From Candidatus Latescibacterota bacterium (GTDB lineage: Bacteria; Latescibacterota; UBA2968): a DNA stretch of 6,466 nucleotides. Below the pieces are notes generated by a model. The model had not been told where the DNA came from. It did no database searches and saw only the letters and a program-made list of their open reading frames with translations. Below are positions 1-6,415 of the stretch, in pieces (positions within the stretch are counted from its first letter, which is position 1; each line of letters starts with the position of its first letter). The position numbers and the translations under genes were made by a program. Location: contig JABIFK010000928.1 of assembly GCA_018650745.1 (NCBI GenBank), positions 1-6,466 on the forward strand, written 5' to 3'.

Positions 1-2244
1 ACGAAAATCCCTGAGCATCTGCCGACGCAAGATATGGAAATATTGCGCAGGTGTTGTGAGACACCCTACTTGCATATTGTCTTCGGCACACAATGCTTGA
101 TAACGCTCCAAACGCGCACTTGAGTGTTCAGGCCCCTGGCCTTCAAACCCGTGTGGCAACAACATCACCAAACCACTCATCTTTTGCCACTTTGCCTCAG
201 AACTTGAGATAAACTGATCCATAATGGCTTGGGCCCCATTGGCAAAATCGCCAAATTGAGCTTCCCAAATTGTGAGTTTGTGTGGATTGGCATAACTCAC
301 ACCATATTCAAAACCCAAAACGGCCAATTCCGACAGCATCGTATTGATCGCAGTAAAGATGCCTTGATCTTCAGACAAAAAAGCCAAAGGGGCGTGTAAC
401 TTGCCGTTTTTGATATCGTGCCATACCGAATGCCTGTGACTAAAGGTGCCGCGCTGAGCGTCTTGCCCTGCAAGTCGCACATCAACGCCCTCCGCCAACA
501 AGGTACCAAAGGCCAACATCTCTGCACATCCCCAATCAATGGGCGTCTTGCCATTGACCATCTCTATCCGAGTGTCTAACAAACGTTGCATCTTTCTATA
601 AATGTTAAACCCTTCGGGAACGGTCGTCGCTTTGGTAGCGATGTCGATCAATTTTTTCTTAGCGACAGCCGTCTTCGCAGAACGATTTTCACCGGCCTTG
701 CCCAAACCCTGCCAACGCCCCGAAAATGGGGCAACCCGACTCGCAGTCGTTTTTGACCTCGCTTCGGCCTGCCCGTCTTCCAACCGCGTTCGAATCTCTT
801 GTCGCATTTCGTCAACATCATTTTGCCCCAGCACATTTTGCGCAACCAAACGGTTCCCATACAAAGTTGCTGTTGTTGGATGTTTGGCAATTTCGGCATA
901 TTGCACGGGTTGTGTGAAGGCCGGATCATCTGACTCATTGTGGCCATAGCGGCGGTAACACCACATATCAATCACCACATCATTCTTCACCGCTTGGCGG
1001 TATGCCATGGCCATTCGGGCTGTGTGAACAACCGCTTCAGGATCGTCACCATTCACATGAAAAACAGGCATTTTTACGATTTTGGCGACATCTGTTGGAT
1101 AAGACGTAAATCTTGATTCCCGTGGCAGTGCCGTGAAACCAATCTGATTGTTCACAATAATGTGGATGGTGCCCCCATTATCGTAACCCTCTAAATGAGA
1201 CAAACAAATCGTCTCAGGCACAATGCCTTGACCCGCAAAAGCTGCATCGCCGTGAATCAACAAGGGCACCACGTGATGGTGTTGAATATCCTGACGCATT
1301 TCTTGCTTGGTGTATACAATGCCCTCAATAACCGGGTTCACCAACTCCAAATGGCTGGGATTGGGCGTGAGTCCCAAATGGACTTTTTTGTCATCTCGCG
1401 TGACATAATCATGCGCAAACCCCATATGATATTTCACATCTCCAGAGCCCTCACTGCGATCTACCTCTAAACCCTCAAATTCAGAAAGCATCAGGTCATA
1501 AGACTTGCGCATCACGTGGGTCAAGACGTTCAATCGGCCACGGTGTGCCATTCCCAAAACCATTTCTTCAACATCTAAAGCGGCACCCGTTTCGATCAAT
1601 GCGTGCAGCATGGGTATCAGGCTATCGGCCCCTTCAACAGAAAACCGCTTATAGCCAATGTATTTGGTGTGCAAGAATTGCTCAAATTCTTCGGCTTCAA
1701 GGAGTTGGTACAAAAGGGTTTTGCATTGCTCTCCCGTATACTTTGGCCTGTTGAGAATAGGTTCCATTTGTCGCTCAAGCCATTCGCGTTGGCTCTTATA
1801 CGGAATCTCAGAAAACTCCACGCCAATCGGTCCACAATAGGTTTGTTTCAGCTTGTCCAACAGGTCTCTCAAGGTGCCATCCGTCTGCCCTAAAAAACCT
1901 CCGGAACCCACCTGACGGTCTAAATCCTCTTCAGTAAAACCGTATTCACTTAGATCCAGCAAAGGGTGAGGAGGACGCTGATAACTCATCGGAGCCAAAT
2001 CAGCAATCATATGCCCCCAAGTACGGTAAGCGTTGACCAACGAAATAGCACCTCGGTCTTCCGAAGCATCAGCGGAGGAAGCGGGTGGCCCAGAGCGTTG
2101 CACTTGGCCATCTGCACCCAAATCAAAACCCGCAAAAAAGGCCCGCCATCCATCGTCGACAGATAACGGGTCATCTTGAAATTGCGCATAAACCTGTTCT
2201 ATATATGCAACATTTGATATTTGAGAGACATCAAAAGGCGTCAT
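1..2244 (-). CDS. sucA: 2-oxoglutarate dehydrogenase E1 component, 3' end outside the window
   Basis: This is the thiamine diphosphate-dependent E1 subunit that decarboxylates 2-oxoglutarate and passes the succinyl group to the lipoyl domain of E2 (SucB) in the cytoplasmic TCA-cycle complex. 748 uninterrupted codons are seen, against about 930 in E. coli SucA, so roughly the last 180-200 residues are missing at the window edge. The N-terminal peripheral segment (YIEQVYAQFQDDP, then WRAFF) is followed by GMAHRGRLNVL (231-241), DVKYHMG with His273, the cofactor/Mg motif GDAAFAGQG (332-340), NNQIGFT, YRRYGHNESDDPAFTQP (from 430), GQDAQRGTFSHRH (from 593), IWEAQFGDFANGAQ (around 660) and PHGFEGQGPEHSSAR (from 697). 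His234 and His273 match the active-site histidines known in E. coli E1. The start is supported by AAAGGA (complement of 2252-2257) seven bases upstream. No frameshift is seen. sucB would be expected next, beyond the left edge. Confidence 0.97.
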   Translation of the reverse strand, partial: MTPFDVSQISNVAYIEQVYAQFQDDPLSVDDGWRAFFAGFDLGADGQVQRSGPPASSADASEDRGAISLVNAYRTWGHMIADLAPMSYQRPPHPLLDLSEYGFTEEDLDRQVGSGGFLGQTDGTLRDLLDKLKQTYCGPIGVEFSEIPYKSQREWLERQMEPILNRPKYTGEQCKTLLYQLLEAEEFEQFLHTKYIGYKRFSVEGADSLIPMLHALIETGAALDVEEMVLGMAHRGRLNVLTHVMRKSYDLMLSEFEGLEVDRSEGSGDVKYHMGFAHDYVTRDDKKVHLGLTPNPSHLELVNPVIEGIVYTKQEMRQDIQHHHVVPLLIHGDAAFAGQGIVPETICLSHLEGYDNGGTIHIIVNNQIGFTALPRESRFTSYPTDVAKIVKMPVFHVNGDDPEAVVHTARMAMAYRQAVKNDVVIDMWCYRRYGHNESDDPAFTQPVQYAEIAKHPTTATLYGNRLVAQNVLGQNDVDEMRQEIRTRLEDGQAEARSKTTASRVAPFSGRWQGLGKAGENRSAKTAVAKKKLIDIATKATTVPEGFNIYRKMQRLLDTRIEMVNGKTPIDWGCAEMLAFGTLLAEGVDVRLAGQDAQRGTFSHRHSVWHDIKNGKLHAPLAFLSEDQGIFTAINTMLSELAVLGFEYGVSYANPHKLTIWEAQFGDFANGAQAIMDQFISSSEAKWQKMSGLVMLLPHGFEGQGPEHSSARLERYQALCAEDNMQVGCLTTPAQYFHILRRQMLRDFR

Positions 2245-2273
2245 AGCTATATCCTTTGGCCAAAGTCGCAGAA

Positions 2274-2292
2274 TCTCAAGCTTTGCTTAAGA
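2274..2292 (-). promoter_or_regulatory. small hairpin in the sucA 5' leader
   Basis: An inverted repeat with a stem of about eight base pairs (one G-U pair in the minus-strand RNA) and a three-base AAA loop: CTTAAGC-AAA-GCTTGAG on the minus strand. It lies about 17 bases upstream of the sucA ribosome binding site and is not followed by a T run in the direction of transcription, so it is not a terminator. It could affect stability or translation of the sucA mRNA. This is inference from structure only. Confidence 0.3.
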
Positions 2293-2386
2293 CATCACGA
2301 TTCGTGTCACAACAAACCGCATCACAAAAAACGAAAGAGTACATCACAAACCATCTGAATAACCCCATGAATCACACAGTTTCGAA

Positions 2387-2415
2387 AAGGTAACACCCTT
2401 AACTTCTAATGTCAA
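2387..2415 (-). promoter_or_regulatory. probable sigma70-type promoter of sucA
   Basis: Read on the minus strand, a perfect -35 box TTGACA (complement of 2410-2415) is followed after exactly 17 bases by TACCTT (complement of 2387-2392), a weak -10 box matching TATAAT at three of six positions. Transcription would start near 2380 and leave a leader of about 135 bases before the sucA ATG. The perfect -35 and optimal spacing favour a real promoter. The poor -10 suggests that it is moderate or depends on an activator. Confidence 0.5.
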
Positions 2416-2471
2416 GTTTAACAACCACTAAGTGCGAAATATCGGTCAAATACCTCGCAAAAAGTATCACC

Positions 2472-2496
2472 CAATTTGATCACCTGATCCCCATTG
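2472..2496. promoter_or_regulatory. dyad between the divergent promoters, possible operator
   Basis: A perfect inverted repeat GATCA-CC-TGATC (2478-2489) is flanked by an outer CAAT/ATTG pair (2472-2475 and 2493-2496), giving a near-symmetric element of about 25 bases. It lies between the -35 boxes of the divergent sucA and ilvH promoters, about 30 bases upstream of the ilvH -35 box. This is a normal place for a dimeric regulator. No regulator gene is in the window and the motif does not match a site I can name, so the role is inferred. Confidence 0.35.
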
Positions 2497-2527
2497 TGCA
2501 GACATGAAGCCAAATGGTAATTTTCGC

Positions 2528-2555
2528 TTGACAGAAAACCTATACATTGTATAAT
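2528..2555 (+). promoter_or_regulatory. consensus sigma70-type promoter of the ilvH-leuACD operon
   Basis: TTGACA (2528-2533), a 16-base spacer and TATAAT (2550-2555) match the housekeeping sigma consensus at all twelve positions, with a spacer one base shorter than the ideal. The predicted start is near 2562, giving a leader of about 325 bases before ilvH. No other comparably good promoter was seen on this strand between here and ilvH, so it is the best candidate for driving the whole operon. Such a strong core promoter on a biosynthetic operon normally goes with repression or attenuation downstream. Confidence 0.78.
2541..2553. promoter_or_regulatory. 13-base palindrome overlapping the ilvH -10 box
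   Basis: TATACA (2541-2546) and TGTATA (2548-2553) form a perfect inverted repeat around one central T and cover the first four bases of the -10 element TATAAT. A protein bound here would block RNA polymerase, so it is a plausible repressor operator. AT-rich promoters can contain such palindromes by chance, and no regulator is identified. Confidence 0.35.
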
Positions 2556-2609
2556 TTATGTTCTTGTCACATGTTGTCCATCTTTCTATTTTCATTAAGT
2601 TTACGACCT

Positions 2610-2783
2610 ATGAATCTTGTAACCACCAAAACGCTATATCAACTGATTGTGCCAACCTCACCCAATGGTGTGCACGCAATTCCCCAACAATCTCGCATAG
2701 TACAACGTGCCGATGCGCGCTCGTTCCCCTATACCCTTCCCTTATTCGCGAGTCTCATTGCGGCGATTTCAATTATCGCCTAA
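2610..2783 (+). CDS. candidate leader peptide, weakly supported
   Basis: A frame of 57 codons from ATG 2610 (or 70 codons from ATG 2571, very close to the predicted transcription start) ends with LFASLIAAISIIA and a TAA at 2781-2783. The last nine sense codons include CTC, three ATT and one ATC, so five of nine are leucine or isoleucine. From ATG 2571 the peptide also starts leucine-rich (MLSIFLFSLSLRPMNLV). Neither start has a good ribosome binding site, and the frame is long for a leader peptide, since known ilv/leu leaders are mostly shorter than about 35 residues. The alternative is that this is an untranslated leader with a chance frame. There is no homology to claim. Confidence 0.2.
   Translation: MNLVTTKTLYQLIVPTSPNGVHAIPQQSRIVQRADARSFPYTLPLFASLIAAISIIA
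2762..2780 (+). other. hairpin over the terminal Ile codons of the leader frame
   Basis: GGCGAT (2762-2767) and ATCGCC (2775-2780) are perfect six-base arms around a seven-base loop. The stem covers the ATT, ATT and ATC codons just before the TAA at 2781. A ribosome paused on these codons would keep it open. Whether it forms in the cell is unknown. Confidence 0.4.
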
Positions 2784-2787
2784 CATT

Positions 2788-2832
2788 CAGGCTCATCCAA
2801 TACCCCCACAACTTAAATGCGGATAGAGCCTG
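2788..2832 (+). other. large hairpin just after the leader frame stop
   Basis: CAGGCTCATCC (2788-2798) pairs with GGATAGAGCCTG (2821-2832) through eleven base pairs with one bulged A, leaving a 22-base loop. It begins four bases after the leader TAA and ends about 40 bases before the ilvH Shine-Dalgarno. The sequence just after it (TGCCTTAATC) is not a T run, so it is not a standard intrinsic terminator. It could act as a pause site or part of a switching structure. Confidence 0.4.
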
Positions 2833-2886
2833 TGCCTTAATCATCACATTGGCTACCGATATTTTTATGCCCGAAGGAAATGACAA

Positions 2887-3381
2887 ATGCCTCAAAAACA
2901 TACCATATCAGCCCTCGTCGAAAACCATTTTGGTGTCCTGTGCCGTATTGCGGGTTTGTTTTCAAGCCGCGGGTTCAACATAGACAGCCTTTCTGTTGGC
3001 GAAACAGAAGACCCAAAAATATCTCGCATGACCATTGTTGTGCGTGGAGACGATAGCGTTTTGGAGCAGGTTGTTAAACAACTCAACCGACTCATTGACG
3101 TCATTCGTGTCATTGACATTACACAAGGCACCTTTATCGAACGCGAACTTACGCTCATTAAGGTCAATGCCAACACAACCACACGAACAGAAATCATTCA
3201 AATTGCCGAAGTCTTCCGCGCAAATGTCGTCGATGTGAGTGCCAACTCTATGACAATAGAAGTCACTGGGCGTCACGACAAGGTGCAGGCTATCATTGCC
3301 ATGCTCGAACCATACGGCATAGAAGAAATCGCACGCACCGGCACCGTTGCCCTACTACGCGATTCAACACCCAAAAAATAA
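2887..3381 (+). CDS. ilvH: acetolactate synthase small (regulatory) subunit
   Basis: This 164-residue protein is the regulatory partner of the thiamine-dependent acetolactate synthase large subunit. It activates the enzyme and gives valine feedback inhibition at the first common step of valine, leucine and isoleucine synthesis. The N-terminal ACT domain (about residues 4-78) has the hallmark N-HFGVLCRIAGLF-SRGFNIDSLSVGETEDP pattern. Asn13, Gly16 and Asn31 correspond to Asn11, Gly14 and Asn29, known to affect valine binding in E. coli IlvH, so valine sensitivity is likely kept. The C-terminal domain (about 80-160, ERELTLIKV through GIEEIARTGTVALLR) is complete, and the length is typical. The start has AAGGA (2874-2878) eight bases upstream. 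leuA follows after 36 bases on the same strand, so they are probably cotranscribed. The odd point is that no ilvB lies upstream. The symbol ilvN would be equally valid. Confidence 0.96.
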   Translation: MPQKHTISALVENHFGVLCRIAGLFSSRGFNIDSLSVGETEDPKISRMTIVVRGDDSVLEQVVKQLNRLIDVIRVIDITQGTFIERELTLIKVNANTTTRTEIIQIAEVFRANVVDVSANSMTIEVTGRHDKVQAIIAMLEPYGIEEIARTGTVALLRDSTPKK

Positions 3382-3417
3382 ATCGCCGCTTAAGCACAAC
3401 CAAGGGACTGATCAACT

Positions 3418-4971
3418 ATGGCCAATTCAGACAACAAAAATCGTGTCATCATCTTCGATACCACTTTGCGTGATGCCGAGCAAACACCAGGTGCTTCCCT
3501 CACCGTCCGTGAAAAGATTGAAATTGCATATCAACTCGCCAAACTCAATGTCGATGTGATCGAGGCGGGTTTCCCCATTTCTTCTGACGAAGACTTCACG
3601 GCTGTACGGCGCATCGGGCAAGAAGTAGAAGGTCCAATCGTTTGCGGTTTAGCACGAGCCATTATGTCCGATATAGACCGTGCAGGCGAAGCCCTCAAAG
3701 GGGCACCCAAACCCCGCATTCACACATTCATTGGCACATCTGCCCACCACATTTCAATGGTTGGCAAATCACCCGCCGATGTCAAACAGATGGCCGTCAA
3801 TGCCGTTGAACGGGCAAAGTCGCATTGTGATGATGTTGAATTTTCACCCATGGATGCCGCCCGCACAGAACCAGACTATTTGCACGAAGTAATTGAGGCC
3901 ACAATAGCGGCCGGTGCCACAACCATCAATATTCCAGACACCGTGGGTTATGCAGTCCCAGAACAATTTGGCACCCTGATCCGGAATATATGCAAAAAAG
4001 TACCAAACGTCGATCAAGCCGTGCTGAGTGTGCACTGTCATGATGATTTGGGCATGGCCACGATCAACGCATTGGCCGCACTGACCAACGGTGCCCGCCA
4101 AGTCGAATGCACCATGAACGGCCTTGGTGAACGCGCAGGAAACACCTCTCTCGAAGAAGTGGTCATGGCCATTACCACTCGCGGCGACTATTTTGGGCTG
4201 CACACCCAAGTAAAAACAACCGAAATCGTGTCGACCAGCCGTTTGGTCAGCCGCCTCATGGGCATTGTTGTTCCGCCTAACAAACCCATTGTGGGCGCCA
4301 ATGCATTTGCACATAGCTCTGGTATCCATCAAGATGGTGTGCTAAAATCGCGTGAAAATTTTGAAATTATGGATCCGACCTCTGTCGGATGGACAGAATC
4401 AAGTATTGTCCTCACAGCTCGATCGGGTCGCCACGCCTTGCGTCATCGTTTAGAAGAGTTGGGGTTCAAGCTCAACAAAGAAGAAATCAACCAAGCCTAC
4501 GAACGCTTTGTTAAAGTAGCAGACAAAAAAAAGGAAGTCTTCGACGACGATCTGATGGCCATTGTGGAAGACGAAATTCGAGATATCCCGGCACGCTATC
4601 AACTGGATTACTTGCATACTGTGAGCGGAACAAGCACAGTGCCATCAGCCACAGTGCGACTCAAAATTGATGGAGAAGATGACGTCCAGGAGTCTGCTTG
4701 GGGAGACGGCCCAGTGGATGCCACTTATCAGGCCATTAAAACGGCAGTCAAAACCGATGTTAAAGTGAAAGAATATGGTATTCGCGCCATTACCAGTGGC
4801 GCAGAGGCCTTGGGTGAAGTCACCGTAACCCTCACCGATGCAGAAAAGAACGAGGCCAAGGGCCGTGGTGTTTCTACTGACGTTATCGAGGCCAGCGCCA
4901 AAGCGTTCTTGGACGCACTCAACCGCTTAACGATCAAACAAACCATACCAAAACGCGAACCAACGGTCTAA
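3418..4971 (+). CDS. leuA: 2-isopropylmalate synthase
   Basis: The enzyme condenses acetyl-CoA with 2-oxoisovalerate (3-methyl-2-oxobutanoate) to give 2-isopropylmalate, the committed step to leucine. At 517 residues it matches the shorter bacterial LeuA type (E. coli 523). The N-terminal HMGL-like TIM barrel carries FDTTLRD (13-19), with Asp14 a metal ligand and Arg18 in the active site, then VDVIEAGFPISS, INIPDTVGYAVP, HCHDDLG (206-212; His206 and His208 as metal ligands) and GLGERAGNTSLEE (235-247; Asn242). A linker with HSSGIHQDGVLK leads to the C-terminal leucine-sensing domain (about 394-505), including GRGVSTDVIEAS (482-493), so leucine feedback inhibition is expected. An unusual point is Ala20 in RDAEQ, where E. 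coli and many relatives have Gly (RDGEQ). The start has AAGGGA (3402-3407) ten bases upstream. It sits 36 bases after ilvH and 30 before leuC. Confidence 0.96.
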   Translation: MANSDNKNRVIIFDTTLRDAEQTPGASLTVREKIEIAYQLAKLNVDVIEAGFPISSDEDFTAVRRIGQEVEGPIVCGLARAIMSDIDRAGEALKGAPKPRIHTFIGTSAHHISMVGKSPADVKQMAVNAVERAKSHCDDVEFSPMDAARTEPDYLHEVIEATIAAGATTINIPDTVGYAVPEQFGTLIRNICKKVPNVDQAVLSVHCHDDLGMATINALAALTNGARQVECTMNGLGERAGNTSLEEVVMAITTRGDYFGLHTQVKTTEIVSTSRLVSRLMGIVVPPNKPIVGANAFAHSSGIHQDGVLKSRENFEIMDPTSVGWTESSIVLTARSGRHALRHRLEELGFKLNKEEINQAYERFVKVADKKKEVFDDDLMAIVEDEIRDIPARYQLDYLHTVSGTSTVPSATVRLKIDGEDDVQESAWGDGPVDATYQAIKTAVKTDVKVKEYGIRAITSGAEALGEVTVTLTDAEKNEAKGRGVSTDVIEASAKAFLDALNRLTIKQTIPKREPTV

Positions 4972-5001
4972 TTTAGCCCACAGAGAGGATTAGGAACCAT
5001 T

Positions 5002-6405
5002 ATGGGAAAAAGCCTATTTCACAAAGTTTGGGATGCGCATGCCGTGCGCACTCTGCCCTCTGGACAAACCCAATTGTTTATCGGTCTGCACCTTATTCAC
5101 GAAGTGACCAGCCCACAAGCATTTCAGATGCTCAGAGAACGTAACCTCAAAGTTGCCTACCCAGATCGTACATTTGCAACGGTGGATCATATTGTCCCCA
5201 CGCACGAAGTAAGCCGCCCATTTGCCGACGATATGGCCGAAAAGATGATGACGGCCATTGAACAAAATGCAAAAGAGTTTGGTGTCACACTCTTCGACCT
5301 CAATGATGAACGCCAAGGCATTGTGCATATCATCGGCCCTGAACTGGGCCTAACGCAACCCGGTATGACCATCGCCTGCGGTGACAGTCACACCTCAACC
5401 CACGGAGCTTTTGGTGCCATCGCATTTGGTATCGGCACCTCGCAAGTTCGCGACATTATGGCCACACAGTGCCTGGCAATGGAACCTTTAAAAGTGCGGC
5501 GCATTGAGGTTTCTGGCGAATTACAAAAAGGTGTTTACGCAAAAGATGTCATACTGAACATTATTCGCAACTTGGGCGTAAAAGGTGGCGTGGGCTACGC
5601 ATATGAATTTGCCGGAGAGACCATTGAAAACATGAACATGGAAGAACGTATGTCCATTTGCAATATGGCCATTGAAGGTGGGGCTCGAGCAGGATATATC
5701 AATCCTGACCAAACCACCTACGACTACCTCAAAGGCCGTCCAGAAGCCCCTCAAGGCGAAGCTTTTGACCGAGCAGTTGAATGGTGGAAGTCAATGGCAT
5801 CAGACAAAGATGCGCACTATGACGACGTATATAAACTCGACGGTGCCGCTTTAGAACCCACCGTAACGTGGGGCATTACACCCAGCCAATCTGTTTTCGT
5901 CAACGAGAATGTGCCTGCATTGGCAGACTTAGAAGACGATGAAAGACACGTAGCGTCCGAAGCCTATGAATATATGGGTCTCAAACCCAATGCACCTATT
6001 GCCGGTATGCCCGTCAATGTCGCTTTCATCGGGTCGTGTACTAATGGACGCATATCTGACCTAAGAGAAGCTGCCAAGATTGTCAAAGGGCACAAGGTCT
6101 CTTCCAGTGTCAAAGCGCTTGTGGTTCCAGGATCTAAGGAAGTACTCAAAGCAGCCGAAGCAGAAGGTTTACACGAAATATTCAAAGAAGCTGGTTTTGA
6201 ATGGCGTGGTGCAGGATGTTCTATGTGCTTGGCCATGAACCCAGACAAGTTGCAAGGCAATGAGGTTTGCGCCTCATCGAGCAATCGCAACTTCAAGGGC
6301 CGCCAGGGCAGCCCCACTGGCCGCACCCTATTAATGAGCCCCGCAATGGTCGCCGCAGCAGCACTCGCAGGCGAAGTCACTGACGTTCGTACATTGTTGA
6401 ATTGA
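5002..6405 (+). CDS. leuC: 3-isopropylmalate dehydratase large subunit
   Basis: This is the large, iron-sulfur-carrying subunit of isopropylmalate isomerase, which converts 2-isopropylmalate to 3-isopropylmalate by dehydration and rehydration with LeuD. The 467 residues match the family (E. coli 466). The sequence runs through LFHKVWDAHAV at the N-terminus, DHIVPT, CGDSHTSTHGAFGAIAFGIG, then FIGSCTNGRISDLR with Cys346 and GAGCSMCLAMNPDKL with Cys406 and Cys409. These three cysteines bind the [4Fe-4S] cluster in the aconitase family. SSSNRNFKGRQGS and LMSPAMVAAAAL close the protein. The probable ribosome binding site is AGGA (4992-4995), six bases before the ATG, with another purine run at 4984-4989. 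leuD begins eleven bases after the TGA, as expected for the obligate LeuC-LeuD partnership. No anomaly is seen. Confidence 0.97.
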   Translation: MGKSLFHKVWDAHAVRTLPSGQTQLFIGLHLIHEVTSPQAFQMLRERNLKVAYPDRTFATVDHIVPTHEVSRPFADDMAEKMMTAIEQNAKEFGVTLFDLNDERQGIVHIIGPELGLTQPGMTIACGDSHTSTHGAFGAIAFGIGTSQVRDIMATQCLAMEPLKVRRIEVSGELQKGVYAKDVILNIIRNLGVKGGVGYAYEFAGETIENMNMEERMSICNMAIEGGARAGYINPDQTTYDYLKGRPEAPQGEAFDRAVEWWKSMASDKDAHYDDVYKLDGAALEPTVTWGITPSQSVFVNENVPALADLEDDERHVASEAYEYMGLKPNAPIAGMPVNVAFIGSCTNGRISDLREAAKIVKGHKVSSSVKALVVPGSKEVLKAAEAEGLHEIFKEAGFEWRGAGCSMCLAMNPDKLQGNEVCASSSNRNFKGRQGSPTGRTLLMSPAMVAAAALAGEVTDVRTLLN

Positions 6406-6415
6406 GAGGCAAAAC

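Larger units (their letters stand above)
2562..2886 (+). promoter_or_regulatory. long structured 5' leader of the ilvH-leuACD operon, possible attenuator
   Basis: The stretch between the predicted transcription start and ilvH is about 325 bases long and shows no recognisable protein domain. It can fold into at least three hairpins: 2646-2680 (ATTG-TGC pairing with GCA-CG-CAAT, with an inner CACC/GGTG stem), 2762-2780 and 2788-2832. A small frame ending at 2783 finishes with several leucine and isoleucine codons directly over the second hairpin. Leader-peptide attenuation is well known for ilv and leu operons in Gram-negative bacteria. However, no hairpin here is directly followed by a strong T run, so a classical intrinsic-terminator attenuator is not demonstrated. 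No T-box signature was seen. Confidence 0.4.

Noticed and set aside
1..2244. Several short open frames on both strands in the left third
   Set aside because: They are out-of-frame shadows of one continuous minus-strand sucA frame that runs off the window edge and contains all expected E1 motifs.
2848..2866. Intrinsic terminator ATTGG-CTA-CCGAT followed by ATTTTT
   Set aside because: The stem has only five pairs including one G-U, and the T run is five bases long. It is too weak to call, although it could contribute to an attenuator and should be kept in mind.
2562..2886. Leader as the decayed 3' end of an ilvB gene
   Set aside because: None of the three plus-strand frames shows the C-terminal sequence of an acetolactate synthase large subunit, and the region has its own promoter.
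2562..2886. T-box or known riboswitch in the ilvH leader
   Set aside because: The T-box core sequence (GGGTGGTACCGCG-like) is absent and no known riboswitch core was recognised by eye.
2558..2983. A 141-codon plus-strand frame overlapping the start of ilvH
   Set aside because: It overlaps ilvH by about 97 bases in another frame, starts at or before the predicted transcription start, has no ribosome binding site, and its composition (many His, Cys, Thr, Ser) does not look like a protein.
3844..4332. A 162-codon open frame on the minus strand
   Set aside because: It lies wholly antisense to leuA, has low-complexity His/Gly/Cys-rich composition and no recognisable domain. It is a shadow of leuA codon usage.
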